Shown here piece by piece: positions 18,774-28,091 of a stretch of DNA of 64,000 nt. The position numbers and the translations under genes are program-made. The notes beneath the pieces are model-generated. The model searched no databases, was not told the DNA's origin, and was given only the letters and a program-made list of their open reading frames with translations. This DNA is from Variovorax paradoxus_P. GTDB lineage: Bacteria > Pseudomonadota > Gammaproteobacteria > Burkholderiales > Burkholderiaceae_C. The first letter of the stretch is position 1. Every line of letters starts with the position of its first letter. The stretch is from NCBI RefSeq assembly GCF_050627025.1, contig NZ_CP192473.1; one strand, written 5' to 3'.

Positions 18774-18803
18774 GAGGGCGCGGTCCGCACGGATCGCGCC
18801 CTC
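18774..18803 (+). terminator. Terminator after EF-G paralogue
   Basis: GAGGGCGCG (18774-18782) pairs perfectly with CGCGCCCTC (18795-18803); the loop can also partly pair. Only a short T-run follows. It lies 6 bases after the stop codon. Confidence 0.7.
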
Positions 18804-19232
18804 AATTTGGAATAACGCACATATGAGCGACGGCCAACGCGATCAGGTCATCGCGGCGCCTACGTTCTTGAAACATCTGTCAATGCGTCGGCGCCAATCC
18901 TTCAGAGCACTATGCGGTACTGTTGTGCATGACCCTCGAAGACGTGCAGGCGGGTGACGGTTTCGGCGCGGCGGTCGGTCTTGCTGGCTGCATCGCGGCA
19001 ACACGCGCGACCCTTGCTGTGTGTAGCACCGCTCCAAGTCGAGACCGCAAAAAGTGCGGAAGGGCAAAGTATCTGTGTACCTGCACGCTGCACTGGCCTC
19101 ATGGAGGAACAGGACGCCACTTTTGCGCCTGACCAGTGCGCCGCGAACCGTAGAGCTGGTGCTTGGGAGAGCGCAGCCACATTGTCGTTTGGCTTTGCAC
19201 CAAGCTGCGTTTGGCCAACGACGATTTGCATA
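18804..19232. other. Spacer without supported gene
   Basis: Small frames on both strands lack protein character or ribosome sites. The right end holds the promoter region of the toxin-antitoxin pair. Confidence 0.4.
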
Positions 19233-19251
19233 GCAATTGCTTCACAATTGC
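19233..19251. promoter_or_regulatory. Inverted repeat before antitoxin
   Basis: GCAATTG (19233-19239) and CAATTGC (19245-19251) form a 7-bp inverted repeat 5 bases before the antitoxin start. This is the usual place for an autoregulatory operator of a type II toxin-antitoxin operon (inference). Confidence 0.5.
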
Positions 19252-19255
19252 ATCT

Positions 19256-19555
19256 GTGAAAACTGCCCAGTTACCTCCGGTGCGTGTGGAGCAATCCGTG
19301 CGCGACGAGATCGAGAGCGTCCTGCGCCAAGGCGAAACCCTTTCGCAGTTTGTGGAAAATGCGGCAGTGCAGGCTGCCCAACGCCGAAGATCCCAGCAAG
19401 AGTTCCTGGCGCGTGGCCGCGAATCGCTGAAGCGAGCGCAGAAGAGTGGCGAGTATTTTTCTGCCAAGGACGCGCTCGACGCAATGCAAGCCCGCCTCGA
19501 CGTGCGGGTCTCGCAGCTTGCGCAGAAGAAATCCAGCAGAGTCGTTCGCTCGTGA
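19256..19555 (+). CDS. Antitoxin of ParE-type toxin-antitoxin pair
   Basis: 99 residues from GTG 19256. The N-terminus (TAQLPPVRVEQSVRDEIESV) has the strand-helix layout of a ribbon-helix-helix DNA-binding antitoxin (YlcI/YnfO-like), followed by a long charged helix (RRSQQEFLARGRESLKRAQK) that would wrap the toxin. Its stop overlaps the toxin start by four bases (GTGA). It should neutralise the toxin and repress the operon through the upstream inverted repeat. Confidence 0.8.
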   Translation: MKTAQLPPVRVEQSVRDEIESVLRQGETLSQFVENAAVQAAQRRRSQQEFLARGRESLKRAQKSGEYFSAKDALDAMQARLDVRVSQLAQKKSSRVVRS

Positions 19556-19863
19556 GTTATTCGGTCACTCTGACGCGCGAGGTTCTTGAGGATCTACTGC
19601 GTCTTGAAGGCTTCCTGGTCGAGTCCGCTCTACAGCACGGCGATCGGCGCTTGCCTCGCCGGGCCATAGCGGCAATCCGCACGGAATTCCGGATCCTGGA
19701 AACGAATCCGTTTACCTGCCGCATCGCTGACGCTGACCGGCTTGAGCGCGAGTTGGTGATTCCGTTCGGGGCATCCGGATACGTGGCACTGTTTCGGGTC
19801 ATCAGCGAACGCGAGGTCGTCGCCGCCGCCATCCGCCATCAACGCGAAGATGACTACCACTGA
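19552..19863 (+). CDS. RelE/ParE-family toxin
   Basis: 103 residues from GTG 19552 (MSYSVTLTREVLEDLLRLEG), with the RelE/ParE fold pattern: N-terminal strand, two helices (LPRRAIAAIRTEFRILETNP), and C-terminal strands (ELVIPFGASGYVALFRVISE) ending VVAAAIRHQREDDYH, the family's usual ending (..AVRHQRE.DY). ParE members poison gyrase and RelE members cut mRNA; the sequence alone does not decide. It is translationally coupled to the antitoxin. Confidence 0.85.
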   Translation: MSYSVTLTREVLEDLLRLEGFLVESALQHGDRRLPRRAIAAIRTEFRILETNPFTCRIADADRLERELVIPFGASGYVALFRVISEREVVAAAIRHQREDDYH

Positions 19864-20057
19864 GAGCTGGGATAACTGCTCGGAAGGGCCGGACAGCCTC
19901 GCCCGCGTACATTGGCGCGAGGCATTTGTCCGAGGAGGGCTCGGGAACTCTCAAAGTAATTCCCGATCGCGAACACATTCCTGCGGCGACAAAAATTACG
20001 GGACGCCTTCGGTCGCCTAAGTCGTTGATTTGATCGGTATCGGCTCGGATCATCACT

Positions 20058-21176
20058 TTATGCTGAGTCTGATTGGCGACCAAAATCGCGAGACACGCGC
20101 AGGTCGAACCAAATTCTCGAGAGTGGCGCAGTTTTCTGACAAGGAACGCAGGACTCGGCGCAGGCCTCAATCGTGCTGAGCGTCCGAAAACTACTGGGCT
20201 CAAGGCTCAGCGGTCCTGGCGCGTGGACATTCAACGACCTTCGATCGCCCAAGAGGTCGATGACCTTGTTGTCCCTCGAGTAGCCGTCGCGGTAGTAGCC
20301 CATGAAGGTTTCGAAGGTGCGATGGCCGGTCATCTTCATGGCACGGACTGCAGACTTTTGCTGTCGCCCTGCCTCGGTTGCAAAACCTGAGCGCAATGAG
20401 TGCGCCGAGAATCTCCTCTCAGGCCGGCTTTTCGGCAGCGCTCCTGCACGATCCGGCGCACTGCCTCGGGCGTTAGGCCCTCCCCAACTACCTTGCCGTG
20501 CTGGAGCACGCGTCGGAAGATCCGACCCTTGGTAATGTTGGCCGTGGTCAACCAGGCGTCAAGCGCGAAGGCCGTCATCCCTCCGATGAGTATGTCATCG
20601 CACCTGTCCTGGTTTGCCGCGCCCTTGGTCGGGCTGCAAACATAGCCATCATCCACCTTGCGCAGATGCTCCATTGATGCTTCGGAAACTTCGGAACGGC
20701 GGCGCCCTCCACTGAAAAAAGCGAACCGGAGCAGTGCGCGGTCGCGCAGCCCGCGAGGCGAATCGTCACATGTCGCAAGGACTTGCTCCAGCAAATCTTT
20801 GGTGAGGGCTTCCTGCTTGCGCGGGTTGACATTGCGAATTGAGTGGGTGTTGCGCACTGCCTTCAACGACTCGCGCACACGTCCATGAATGCAGGGGGTG
20901 TCGAGGTCAAGGTTCTGGTGTGCTTTGGACAACACGGCGATTCGGTGCTTCAGGGTGTTGAGTAAAAGGGCTCCGAGCTTGCCCTTTACGCCGCTGGCCA
21001 CCAAGGACGCGTCGATCTCTGGTGGCAGCCCGATCTCCAAGGTGGTCGCCAAGTCCTCCTGCGTTTCGGGCTGAAATTCGCCCGACTGCTCCCTCGTCGC
21101 GACTTGTTCACGCTCATTGCCAGGAGGAGAGACGACCTCATGCAAAGAGTGGTCGACGATGAATTGCAAGACTGTT
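20058..21176 (-). pseudogene. Tyrosine recombinase, frameshifted
   Basis: From about 21176 (QFIVDHSLHEVVSPPG) the frame carries an N-terminal SAM-like region and the first catalytic arginine block (LRDRALLRFAFFSGGRRRSE). Near 20411 one base is missing: after KAGLRGD the protein continues in another frame as HSLRSGFATEAG (HxxR) and MKMTGHRTFETFMGYYRDGY (His, Tyr). Restoring one T would rebuild the enzyme. It does not match the 51762 recombinase. It sits between the toxin-antitoxin pair and a 55-bp palindrome. Confidence 0.8.
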
Positions 21177-21227
21177 GTTTGCCACCAAAAATTGACCCGC
21201 CGGGTCAATTTTTGGTGGCAAACAACA
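21173..21227. repeat. Perfect 55-bp palindrome, abutted IS21-like ends
   Basis: Two 27-base arms (TGTTGTTTGCCACCAAAAAT... and its exact complement) face each other with one central C at 21200. The outer ends are TG...CA, as in IS21-family inverted repeats. A 27-base stretch at 50808-50834 matches one arm at 22 positions. There is no IS body. It may be two IS ends joined with everything between lost, or a miniature element. It could also form a strong hairpin. Confidence 0.8.
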
Positions 21228-21290
21228 CTTGAGAACGTCTGCAATCCAGAAATCTGCTCGCGGCAAGGTAATTTGCTTTCCAGGCGTCGG

Positions 21291-22388
21291 CTAGACAGGC
21301 GGTCCGCCATGTCGGTTGTCGCCCAATCGATGGGCAAGGAAAAATCGAAGCATCTCGCGGCTCGCGTCGACACCTTCGGGCTGCGTGTAGCTGCCATGCG
21401 CGCTACCACCCGACCACGCGTGGCCCGCCCCGTGAAGGCGCCAATGCTCGGAATCTCCGCAGGCTTGTGACGCGGGGTAGAGCGTCCGCGTGAAGCGCCG
21501 GCCCGACGGCGATTGACCGTACTTGACCTCGCCCGGCGTCGCCTCGGCGAGGATGGCCAGCCCGTTGTCGGCGTGGACGGTCGTGTCCGCGTCGCCATGA
21601 AAAACAATGGTCGGCGGCCGCTTTGCCGTCGCATCGGCGGAAGCCCGCGCCGGGCCAGCTCGCATTGCGCTCAATGCCGACGCCATGTCGTGTGCGGCGC
21701 CATGCGGAAGACCGGAATGAACGCCCACGGCGGCATAGACATCGGGATAGCAATGGCCCAGGACATCGGCCATCGCGCCCCCTGCGGACAGGCCAGCCAC
21801 GTAGACCCGGTGACGGTCTGCGTGCTGCTGCAGCGTGATGTGTCGGGTCAGGGCAGTCAATAGAGCCGGTTCGCCACGGTCGCGTTGCTGATGCTGGGAC
21901 TTGAACCAATTCCAGCATTTCTGGCCATTGGCCCTTTGCGCCTGCTCCGGATAAAGCACCATCGCGCCGCAGGCTCTTGCGTGCTCGTTCATGCGCGTGC
22001 CAGCGGCGAAATCGGCAGCGTTCTGAGTGCACCCGTGAAGCATCACCACCAGTGGCGGCGGCGCCTCGCGCTGCTCTGCGGCTGATGCCGGGACGAACAG
22101 CATGTAGTCGATGGTGCGGCCCTGATGTGCGAATGTGGCTCTGATCCATTGTTCGGTGCCCTCCGTCGCCCGGGGCGGCTGCCTCTGGCGCTCCACATCG
22201 ATCACTCGGGCCTCCACCTCGATGACGTCTGAGTCGGCCTTGGGCAAGTTCGATCCGTCGGGCGCTGCCGGCCGCGGCTCTGCCTCGCTACGCAGTGCGC
22301 GCTGAATGGCCTCCGTGGCTTCGACCAAGCGCCCGTGGCGGGTGAGATGGGTGGCCTTGTCCATCAGGCTTGCGAAAAGTGGATTCAT
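21291..22388 (-). CDS. PHB depolymerase-family esterase
   Basis: 365 residues from ATG 22388 (MNPLFASLMDKATHLTRHGR); a TTG at 22403 is possible. An N-terminal helical segment is followed by an alpha/beta-hydrolase domain: LVVMLHGCTQNAADFAAGTR (oxyanion region), VAGLSAGGAMADVLG (nucleophile Ser), FHGDADTTVHADN (Asp) and GAGHAWSGG (His). This is the LpqC-type poly(3-hydroxyalkanoate) depolymerase family, also related to feruloyl esterases. No signal peptide is seen, so it is probably cytoplasmic. It lies 30 bases downstream of the ribbon-helix-helix gene, in one transcript. Confidence 0.9.
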   Translation of the reverse strand: MNPLFASLMDKATHLTRHGRLVEATEAIQRALRSEAEPRPAAPDGSNLPKADSDVIEVEARVIDVERQRQPPRATEGTEQWIRATFAHQGRTIDYMLFVPASAAEQREAPPPLVVMLHGCTQNAADFAAGTRMNEHARACGAMVLYPEQAQRANGQKCWNWFKSQHQQRDRGEPALLTALTRHITLQQHADRHRVYVAGLSAGGAMADVLGHCYPDVYAAVGVHSGLPHGAAHDMASALSAMRAGPARASADATAKRPPTIVFHGDADTTVHADNGLAILAEATPGEVKYGQSPSGRRFTRTLYPASQACGDSEHWRLHGAGHAWSGGSAHGSYTQPEGVDASREMLRFFLAHRLGDNRHGGPPV

Positions 22389-22418
22389 CGATTGGTCCGA
22401 CAAGTTGGGTAGAAAAAA

Positions 22419-22844
22419 CTAGCGGATGCGTCCTGCCAACGCCGCCTTGACTGCGGGCGACGCGTGAAGCGCACCCAGCACAGTCAGCGAGTCGATGGCC
22501 GCGCTGGCGAGCGCGGGACTGACATTCGGATCAATGACGGCAAGGCCGAGTACTCGAATCTGGAGCTTCTCGCCAGCGTCTCGTGCGGCTTCGAGATCCG
22601 CGACCGAAAAACTCTGCAAACCCAGCACCAGCATCTTGCGTGTCGCGGCTTGGCGAAGCACGTCAGCATGCGACGCCAGATGGGTACGGATGGCGGTGCG
22701 AATGAAGTCCGTACGGTTCGAATAGAAGCCTTCCGCCACAAGCAAGTCGATGTGGCCCAGGTCGACGAAGCCCATGTTGATGGTGATCTTCTCGGACTCC
22801 GGTGTCTTGACGGTGTTTAGGGCAATTGCAGGTTTGGCCGGCAT
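22419..22844 (-). CDS. CopG-like ribbon-helix-helix regulator
   Basis: 141 residues from ATG 22844 (MPAKPAIALNTVKTPESEKI), chosen because AGGA lies 8 bases upstream; ATG 22853 is an alternative. Residues about 18-55 (ITINMGFVDLGHIDLLVAEG then YSNRTDFIRTAIRTHL) are the strand-helix-helix of Arc/CopG/NikR DNA-binding proteins. The rest is helical. It directly precedes the esterase gene, which it may control. Confidence 0.85.
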   Translation of the reverse strand: MPAKPAIALNTVKTPESEKITINMGFVDLGHIDLLVAEGFYSNRTDFIRTAIRTHLASHADVLRQAATRKMLVLGLQSFSVADLEAARDAGEKLQIRVLGLAVIDPNVSPALASAAIDSLTVLGALHASPAVKAALAGRIR

Positions 22845-23257
22845 GTTCGCCATCCTACCACCATCCATGTGGATGGTAACACCTGGCTGCCCGGGTTTCG
22901 GTTCCTTCCGGCGTTTCTCCGGTGCTGGCGCCGGGTCGCCTTGTCGACCGCAGTCTGGAGCAGCTTCAAGCGATACACCACCCGGTTGATGTCTCCGGCC
23001 AATCCGAACTCTTTCGGAAAACTGCGATTGCGCGACGCCACCGCAGGCAGGCTCAACGCGGTCTCATCTGCATTCGTCGATTCGGCAAATCTGGCAATGC
23101 TCCCGGCGATACCCTGTGCTGCAGCCTCGAGCAACTCCATTGCCAGCGCAACGTCCGCATCCCACTTCGCCATCTGCTCCTTCACTGAAGTGCAAGAGGT
23201 CGCCTTCGCGAAATCGCTTCTATGCCGGGGGCTGCGCTCATACGTGCCTTTGCCCAT
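22817..23257 (-). CDS. Hypothetical protein, longer paralogue of 4319-4657
   Basis: 146 residues starting MGKGTYERSPRHRSDFAKAT. Mid-protein is helical (DADVALAMELLEAAAQGIAG), ending with FGLAGDINRVVYRLKLLQTA and a basic tail. It shares start and C-terminal motifs with the 4319-4657 product. The last codons overlap the next gene by about 28 bases on the same strand. Function unknown. Confidence 0.6.
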   Translation of the reverse strand: MGKGTYERSPRHRSDFAKATSCTSVKEQMAKWDADVALAMELLEAAAQGIAGSIARFAESTNADETALSLPAVASRNRSFPKEFGLAGDINRVVYRLKLLQTAVDKATRRQHRRNAGRNRNPGSQVLPSTWMVVGWRTCRPNLQLP

Positions 23258-23420
23258 TGATATTTTTCGATGAAGATGAGCTGAGCCAGCCGGCATCCAA
23301 ATTCGGCGAGAGCTCAGTTCAGTAGGACACCCAGTTCAGATCGATCGCCACTGGCCCTGTGTCGGCGAAGTTCCTCAAGCCCAGACACGTCCGTCGATCC
23401 GATGGTGGAGCGGCGTAGCC

Positions 23421-23669
23421 TCAGCGACGGCGTACGACCATCCCGTAGATGACAAGCACGACGATGGCTCCCACGACAGCAGCGATGAAGCCAGCGCCGG
23501 CGCCGGCTGTGTACCAGCCCATTGCCTGACCGAGATAAGTGGCGATCAGCGAGCCGACGATGCCCAGTGCAGCCGTCAAGATGAATCCCATGGCTTGTTT
23601 ACCGGGCATCAATGCGCGAGCCACGAGCCCGGCGATGAAGCCGATGAGGATGGTCCAGATGATTCCCAT
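23421..23669 (-). CDS. GlsB/YeaQ/YmgE-family membrane protein
   Basis: 82 residues, nearly all hydrophobic, with three membrane helices (IIWTILIGFIAGLVARALMP; FILTAALGIVGSLIATYLG; AGFIAAVVGAIVVLVIYGMV) and a basic end (VVRRR). The GFIAGLVAR..MPG motif is diagnostic of this stress-associated inner-membrane family. Neighbouring hemerythrin and manganese catalase genes fit a stress block. Confidence 0.93.
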   Translation of the reverse strand: MGIIWTILIGFIAGLVARALMPGKQAMGFILTAALGIVGSLIATYLGQAMGWYTAGAGAGFIAAVVGAIVVLVIYGMVVRRR

Positions 23670-23704
23670 GGTGGTGTTTCCTTCTATATGGCGAGGAGGG
23701 GCGA

Positions 23705-24190
23705 TCAGGCCGCCGCGAGTTCACCCATGAGTTCTTCCTTGCGGGCCGTGAGGGTGTCTCGCATGCCGATAAGGTCCAGCTTCCGCGCGGCGCGCGCCTT
23801 CACGAAGATTTCGTTGCGCTCTTCTTTCACGTGGTGGTCGATGTACTCGCCCAGGACGGTGACCTTGGCGTCGAACATGTCGTCCACGTCGGCCGCATCC
23901 TGGATCTGTGCGATCAGGTCCTTGGCGCCGGCGTGTTCGACTTCGGCTTCGTCGAGCAGGTCCGTGTCCTTGATTGCTTCGCGCAGTGCCGGATAGAAGA
24001 TTTCTTCTTCGATCTGGGCATGGACCGTCAACTCCATGCAGATCTGATTCGCAAGGTCCCGCTTCTTCTGGGATGCGCTAGCGGCGCGCGACTTCGTCAA
24101 AGCTTCGTAGTCCTTGAACATGGCTTTGACCTTGCGATGGTCAGCGTCGAGAAGGGTGCAGGCGTCTGCAGGGGTGCGGGTCGTGGGCAT
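23705..24190 (-). CDS. Hemerythrin-domain protein
   Basis: 161 residues forming a four-helix bundle. Iron-ligand pattern: DADHRKVKAMFKDYE (His), ELTVHAQIEEEIFYPALREA (HxxxE), EVEHAGAKDLIAQI (His) and EYIDHHVKEERNEIF (HxxxE). Such proteins bind a di-iron centre and sense or store oxygen or related species. Cytoplasmic; 35 bases separate it from the GlsB-like gene. Confidence 0.93.
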   Translation of the reverse strand: MPTTRTPADACTLLDADHRKVKAMFKDYEALTKSRAASASQKKRDLANQICMELTVHAQIEEEIFYPALREAIKDTDLLDEAEVEHAGAKDLIAQIQDAADVDDMFDAKVTVLGEYIDHHVKEERNEIFVKARAARKLDLIGMRDTLTARKEELMGELAAA

Positions 24191-24406
24191 TTTTGCTCCT
24201 GTGAGTGGGAGCCCTACCGTGACGCGTTTCCATGAAGAAGCCGTAGGACGTGATCAGCGCGCGTCGAAAGATTGCAGCCTGTGTCTGAAGTCGCTGCGGC
24301 TTGCGTTAAGCGCCTGCATTCGTTTCTCTGGCTCGACGCCGGTGGAGAAGTCCATCAGCGCCCGATGACACGCCTTCCGGTCCACGGCGCATCGCCTCTG
24401 CAGCCG

Positions 24407-25321
24407 TCAGGACGCCTTCTTTGGCTGCGCGTTCAATTCGTCCGAGGCCGCAGCCCCCGACATGCCGAGTTCGGCGCCTGTCTGCGGGTCGCCCGACGGA
24501 TCCGATGCAGTCCGGGTTGCCATGGCGGCCACCGCAGCCTCCTCTTCGGCGGAAAGCTGCACACTGGCCTCCCCGTTGCCGCCATCCACAGCGATCTGGT
24601 CTTCCGGAGCCTCGACGAACTCCCAGCGGGGACCCTGATTCCATGGGCCGCGCACATCGCCGCCTCTGGACATGTTGAAGTAGACGTTCGCGAATTCGGG
24701 CATGCCCGGCAGCTTGCCCGGGGGAAAGTTCGGCTCGATCGCGTAGAGCGCTTTTTCAAAGGACTTCTGGTGCGCAATCTCGCGCGTCATCAGAAAGCCC
24801 AGTGCCTCTTTCACGCCGGGATCATCCGTCAGGTTGATCAGCCGCTCGTAGACGATCTTGGCGCGCGCTTCGGCCGCGATGTTGGAGCGTAGGTCCGCCG
24901 TGGGTTCGCCGATGCTGTCGATGTAGGCAGCGGTCCACGGCACGCCAGCCGAGTTCACCAGGGCAGGGCCGCCGCCGTAGAGCACCTGTGTCAGATGGCT
25001 GTCGTTGCCTGCGCCCGTGATGCGACGGTACGCTTCGGCTTCCGAGTCGATGCCTTCAGCGAGCCGTCCCTTGGCGCCTTTGTTGAGCATGGCGACCATC
25101 GTGCCGATTACCTCCAGGTGACTGAGTTCTTCTGTCGCGATGTCGAAGAGCATGTCTTTCCGACCGGGATCGTCTTCTGCGATGGCCTGGGTGAAGTAGC
25201 GGCAGGCGGCGGCCAATTCGCCCTGCGGCCCGCCGAACTGCTCCAGCATCAGGTTGGCGAGACCGGGGTTGGTTTCGTTCACCCGCAGGGTGTACTGAAG
25301 GCGCTTGTTGTGTGCAAACAT
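24407..25321 (-). CDS. Manganese catalase-family protein
   Basis: 304 residues (MFAHNKRLQYTLRVNETNPG). The di-manganese ligands are visible as Glu in QFGGPQGELAAACRYFTQA, ATEELSHLEVIGTMVA (ExxH) and, further on, RAKIVYERLINLTDDPGVKE with REIAHQKSFEKALYAI (His). Members break hydrogen peroxide down without haem. The C-terminal 50 residues are acidic and variable. With the hemerythrin and GlsB-like genes it forms an oxidative-stress block. Confidence 0.93.
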   Translation of the reverse strand: MFAHNKRLQYTLRVNETNPGLANLMLEQFGGPQGELAAACRYFTQAIAEDDPGRKDMLFDIATEELSHLEVIGTMVAMLNKGAKGRLAEGIDSEAEAYRRITGAGNDSHLTQVLYGGGPALVNSAGVPWTAAYIDSIGEPTADLRSNIAAEARAKIVYERLINLTDDPGVKEALGFLMTREIAHQKSFEKALYAIEPNFPPGKLPGMPEFANVYFNMSRGGDVRGPWNQGPRWEFVEAPEDQIAVDGGNGEASVQLSAEEEAAVAAMATRTASDPSGDPQTGAELGMSGAAASDELNAQPKKAS

Positions 25322-25506
25322 GGAATTTCCTTTGCGGGCAGGCCCGCATATGACGCAGAAGATGAGACGACGTGCTCGCGTCCGTGTATCAGCAGCTAGC
25401 GCTTAATCACGGATGAGCACTTACGACGTTCAAGATCCACACGATGCGCTGGTGTAGTCATTCAGCGCTTGGCGCGGTGCGCGCCAGCCTTGTTGTCATC
25501 CAGTCT

Positions 25507-25893
25507 TTAAGCGCGCTTTGCTTTCAGAGAATCCACGCGAACGACCGATGCCCCGATCGAACTCTTCGCGCAAAATCGCACGGAGTGGTCCGGCTGCAAG
25601 GGTTCGGCGGAACGGATCGATCGGATGAACTGACCGTACTCGGACGTGTTCAACTCGGCGTTGACACGCACGGTCAACTGCTTACTCGCACGGCGCCATG
25701 TCGGTGGCTCGGTGAGGAAGCCGGTGAATGCGAAGGGGACGGTGGAAGAACCGAGTGCTTTGACCATGACCACCAAGTCCGCGAAGTGGTTCGCGGTGAC
25801 CAACGACCTGCCGTCTGAGACGCGGTGACGGATTCGCTGACTTGTTCCGCTGCTCGCTTCGATTGGCTGCGCCAACTCGTCAAAGTAGGCCAA
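25507..25893 (-). CDS. Hypothetical protein, uncertain start
   Basis: 128 residues from a TTG at 25893 (AYFDELAQPIEASSGTSQRI). The frame is open further upstream (NVARFGGVAIRIAAEGKLAD) and is closed by TAG near 25955, so the N-terminus may be lost. Later segments (TVPFAFTGFLTEPPTWRRAS; LTVRVNAELNTSEYGQFIRS) look like a genuine beta-rich protein. Family unknown. Confidence 0.45.
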   Translation of the reverse strand: MAYFDELAQPIEASSGTSQRIRHRVSDGRSLVTANHFADLVVMVKALGSSTVPFAFTGFLTEPPTWRRASKQLTVRVNAELNTSEYGQFIRSIRSAEPLQPDHSVRFCAKSSIGASVVRVDSLKAKRA

Positions 25894-26491
25894 GTCAGCC
25901 AGTTTTCCTTCAGCGGCTATTCGAATCGCTACGCCGCCAAAGCGGGCGACGTTCTACCGCTGCTCGCGGACGGTCCACCGGCACACCGTGGTCCTCCGAT
26001 CATCGGAAAGGACTACGTCATGCCAGGGAACTGGACGCGCAACGTGATCTTCCATCAAGACAAGATCGCCGTCTGTCCGCCCGACCAAGTGCTGACCACC
26101 GACGCTTGAGATCAATCCTGAAGGCCTGATTCGCTGAGAAATCCTGCCGTATCTTCCTCGGCGACGGCATTCCGCTCCAGGCGACCGGGCTCGGCCTTGG
26201 CAAGTCGTTGCGCAACGCAGCTGGCGATTGAAGGTTGGCACAGCTGACAATCACAGCTATCGCGACATTCGTTACAGTGTGCCGCCCAGTTGGGCCGGCA
26301 CGCGGCGTCCACGCGGTTCATCGAACTGCATAGTCGTTAGTCCGCTTTGCAGGTCGGCGATGCGTTTGCGATTACATGCGCGTCCCCCCTGTAGGAGTCT
26401 GTCTGGCACGTGCTCGCCCCTCTGGCTGGCTCAGTTGCGTTACCGGGCTTGGATCATTGCTGGCAATGAGCCTGCAAGAAGGGGATGCCCA
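25894..26491. other. Spacer without supported gene
   Basis: A plus-strand frame ending at 26109 (MPGNWTRNVIFHQDKIAVCP) is possible but isolated. The rest shows short frames only. The right end contains AAGAAGGGG, the ribosome site of the next gene. Confidence 0.35.
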
Positions 26492-26821
26492 ATGACGAAA
26501 ACGAAGGAGAGCGTCGAATCGCAAGCTAGCGACGGGAAAGGTAGCGCCGGCCCTCCAGACGGCTTCGCGAACCTCGAAGACAGGGGCAGCACGCTGTTTG
26601 TTCGCGTCAGCCGCATGGATAACCAGCGATCCGTCCCTGTGGCCATCGCACGCGCGGCGCTCGAGGCCCACTTTGGCGCGGGAGAAGGCGAGAAGGATCT
26701 TGCTCATGCATACCTGTCTCATCGACCGACGATCAACGCCAAGGTGCTTGAACTTGCGCCGGCTGGGGACGTGTACACGGACGCCAACCCGATGCTCTTG
26801 GGGGCGGGGGACTTCGAGTAG
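26492..26821 (+). CDS. Hypothetical protein, DUF1488-like
   Basis: 109 residues (MTKTKESVESQASDGKGSAG). The first 30 residues are low-complexity; the rest reads VPVAIARAALEAHFGAGEGE then AYLSHRPTINAKVLELAPAG. This resembles the small DUF1488-type proteins (EAL...FG...L..F..HR..I). ATG 26492 is chosen for the purine-rich AAGAAGGGG upstream. Convergent with the kinase remnant. Function unknown. Confidence 0.55.
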   Translation: MTKTKESVESQASDGKGSAGPPDGFANLEDRGSTLFVRVSRMDNQRSVPVAIARAALEAHFGAGEGEKDLAHAYLSHRPTINAKVLELAPAGDVYTDANPMLLGAGDFE

Positions 26822-26841
26822 CCGGAGCACTGCCGAACGCG

Positions 26842-27602
26842 CTACCGCCTATCTTTGCCCACGGCCTGTGGAAGAGCACGTGGCGGCAAGCTGATCGTGA
26901 TGACGCAGCCCGAGGCCGGCACGTCCCGCACCGTCAACGTTCCATAGTCCGCCTCGATGGTCTGACGGGCGATGGAGAGCCCGAGTCCCAAACCGGCTTT
27001 CCTGTCGTTGTTGGGTGTGAAGGGGATGAACATCTTTGCGGCGCCGCACGGCGGCAATCCTCCGCAATGGTCCTCGACTTCGATGACCCTGTTCACCCAA
27101 CGCGTAGGCGTTCAAGATCACTATGGAATTAGCCTGGGTGTATTTGAAGGCGTTCTGCAGCAGATTGGCCAGCGCCGCATGAAACAGGCCCCAGTTGGCT
27201 AGGATCGCCAATGAAGGATCGACGGGCCGCACCTCCAATGCGGCACCTTTGCGCGCGACGTCGAGCCGATCCACAAGGTCGACATCCGCCATATATGAGG
27301 CAACCAAGAAGGTCTGACGTTGATCTGCTCCTTCTCCCCTGACTTCGGCCTTGCCGTGGGCGGTGGCGCTCACGCCGATTTCGGACAGGGGGAGCGAATC
27401 GCGTCCTGAGGGCCGGAAATCGCAATGCTCACGTCCATCTGGTCGTCTTCCTCTGCAGCAAGCGTCCTGGTGAACTGGTCCAGGAACATGGCACGCCGTG
27501 GGCCGGTTGTTTTTCAGTCGCCGCCCGTCGGGGACGCTGCGCGACCTTCGCTTTGCACCGTGCAATGAGTTCGTCGCGGCTGCTGGAAAGAAGGCGGTGC
27601 AT
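26842..27602 (-). pseudogene. Sensor histidine kinase, internally deleted copy
   Basis: The N-terminus (MHRLLSSSRDELIARCKAKV) matches the fragment at 6291-6839. A base lost near 27490 shifts the frame. At about 27350 sequence jumps from GVSATAHGK to kinase C-terminal material: ALANLLQNAFKYTQ (N-box), then after another frameshift KAGLGLGLSIARQTIEADYG (G-box) and CVITISLPP. The H-box is missing. The two copies have complementary losses: one keeps the H-box, the other the ATPase. Confidence 0.8.
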
Positions 27603-27709
27603 GAACACCTCTTTGGTCAGGGCGCGAAGGGGTGGGCCGGCCAGCAGCTCGTGCTTCGGAGGCTCGGCGCTACTATAGGCTCATCAGGTCCACGCTGAGG
27701 TACCCCGTT

Positions 27710-27985
27710 GCCGGTTATGCACAGCGATCGAGCCGTCTAAAGGGGGGGGTGTAACGTGCATCGGCGCCCGCTTATCGCACGGTGCTCGCGCCGGACCGAG
27801 CGACCACGGCTATGCGCAGCCTTTTGGAGCCCGTCGACGGCAGATTGATCCAGGGTGCTGCTTTTTCAGGCGCAGCGTCGCAGAGCAGCCATGGCGGCGC
27901 TCTCCGGCGATGCGCACATCGTTGTCCACCGCCTTACCACCGTAACGGTGGAGAACTCGCCGGGATACTCCTTCTTCTTCCGTAG
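27710..27985. repeat. Duplicated spacer, copy B
   Basis: Highly similar to 6965-7230, including TAACGTGC(A)TCGGCGCC, GGAGCCCGTCGACGGCAGAT and GGTGGAGAACTCGCCGGGAT. No coding frame is conserved between the copies. It places the kinase remnant and the Crp remnant in the same order as in copy A. Confidence 0.75.
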
Positions 27986-28025
27986 CGGAGGTGGTTAGCC
28001 GCGCTAGTCGAGGAAGCGAATCGCC

Positions 28026-28045
28026 GCTGTTCGCCAGCGCACAGT
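28026..28045. promoter_or_regulatory. Palindromic operator-like site (copy 3)
   Basis: GCTGTTCGCCAGCGCACAGT, 19 of 20 bases as at 7589-7608. It lies before the third, truncated Crp-type copy. Confidence 0.5.
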
Positions 28046-28091
28046 GGCGTCAAATTAAGTGCGTCGGTTGGTGCGTCACCGTATAGACGCC

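Noticed and set aside
21173..21227. Palindrome as a simple transcription terminator
   Set aside because: The arms are far longer than a terminator needs, there is no T-run, and a similar sequence occurs alone at 50808 without a hairpin partner.
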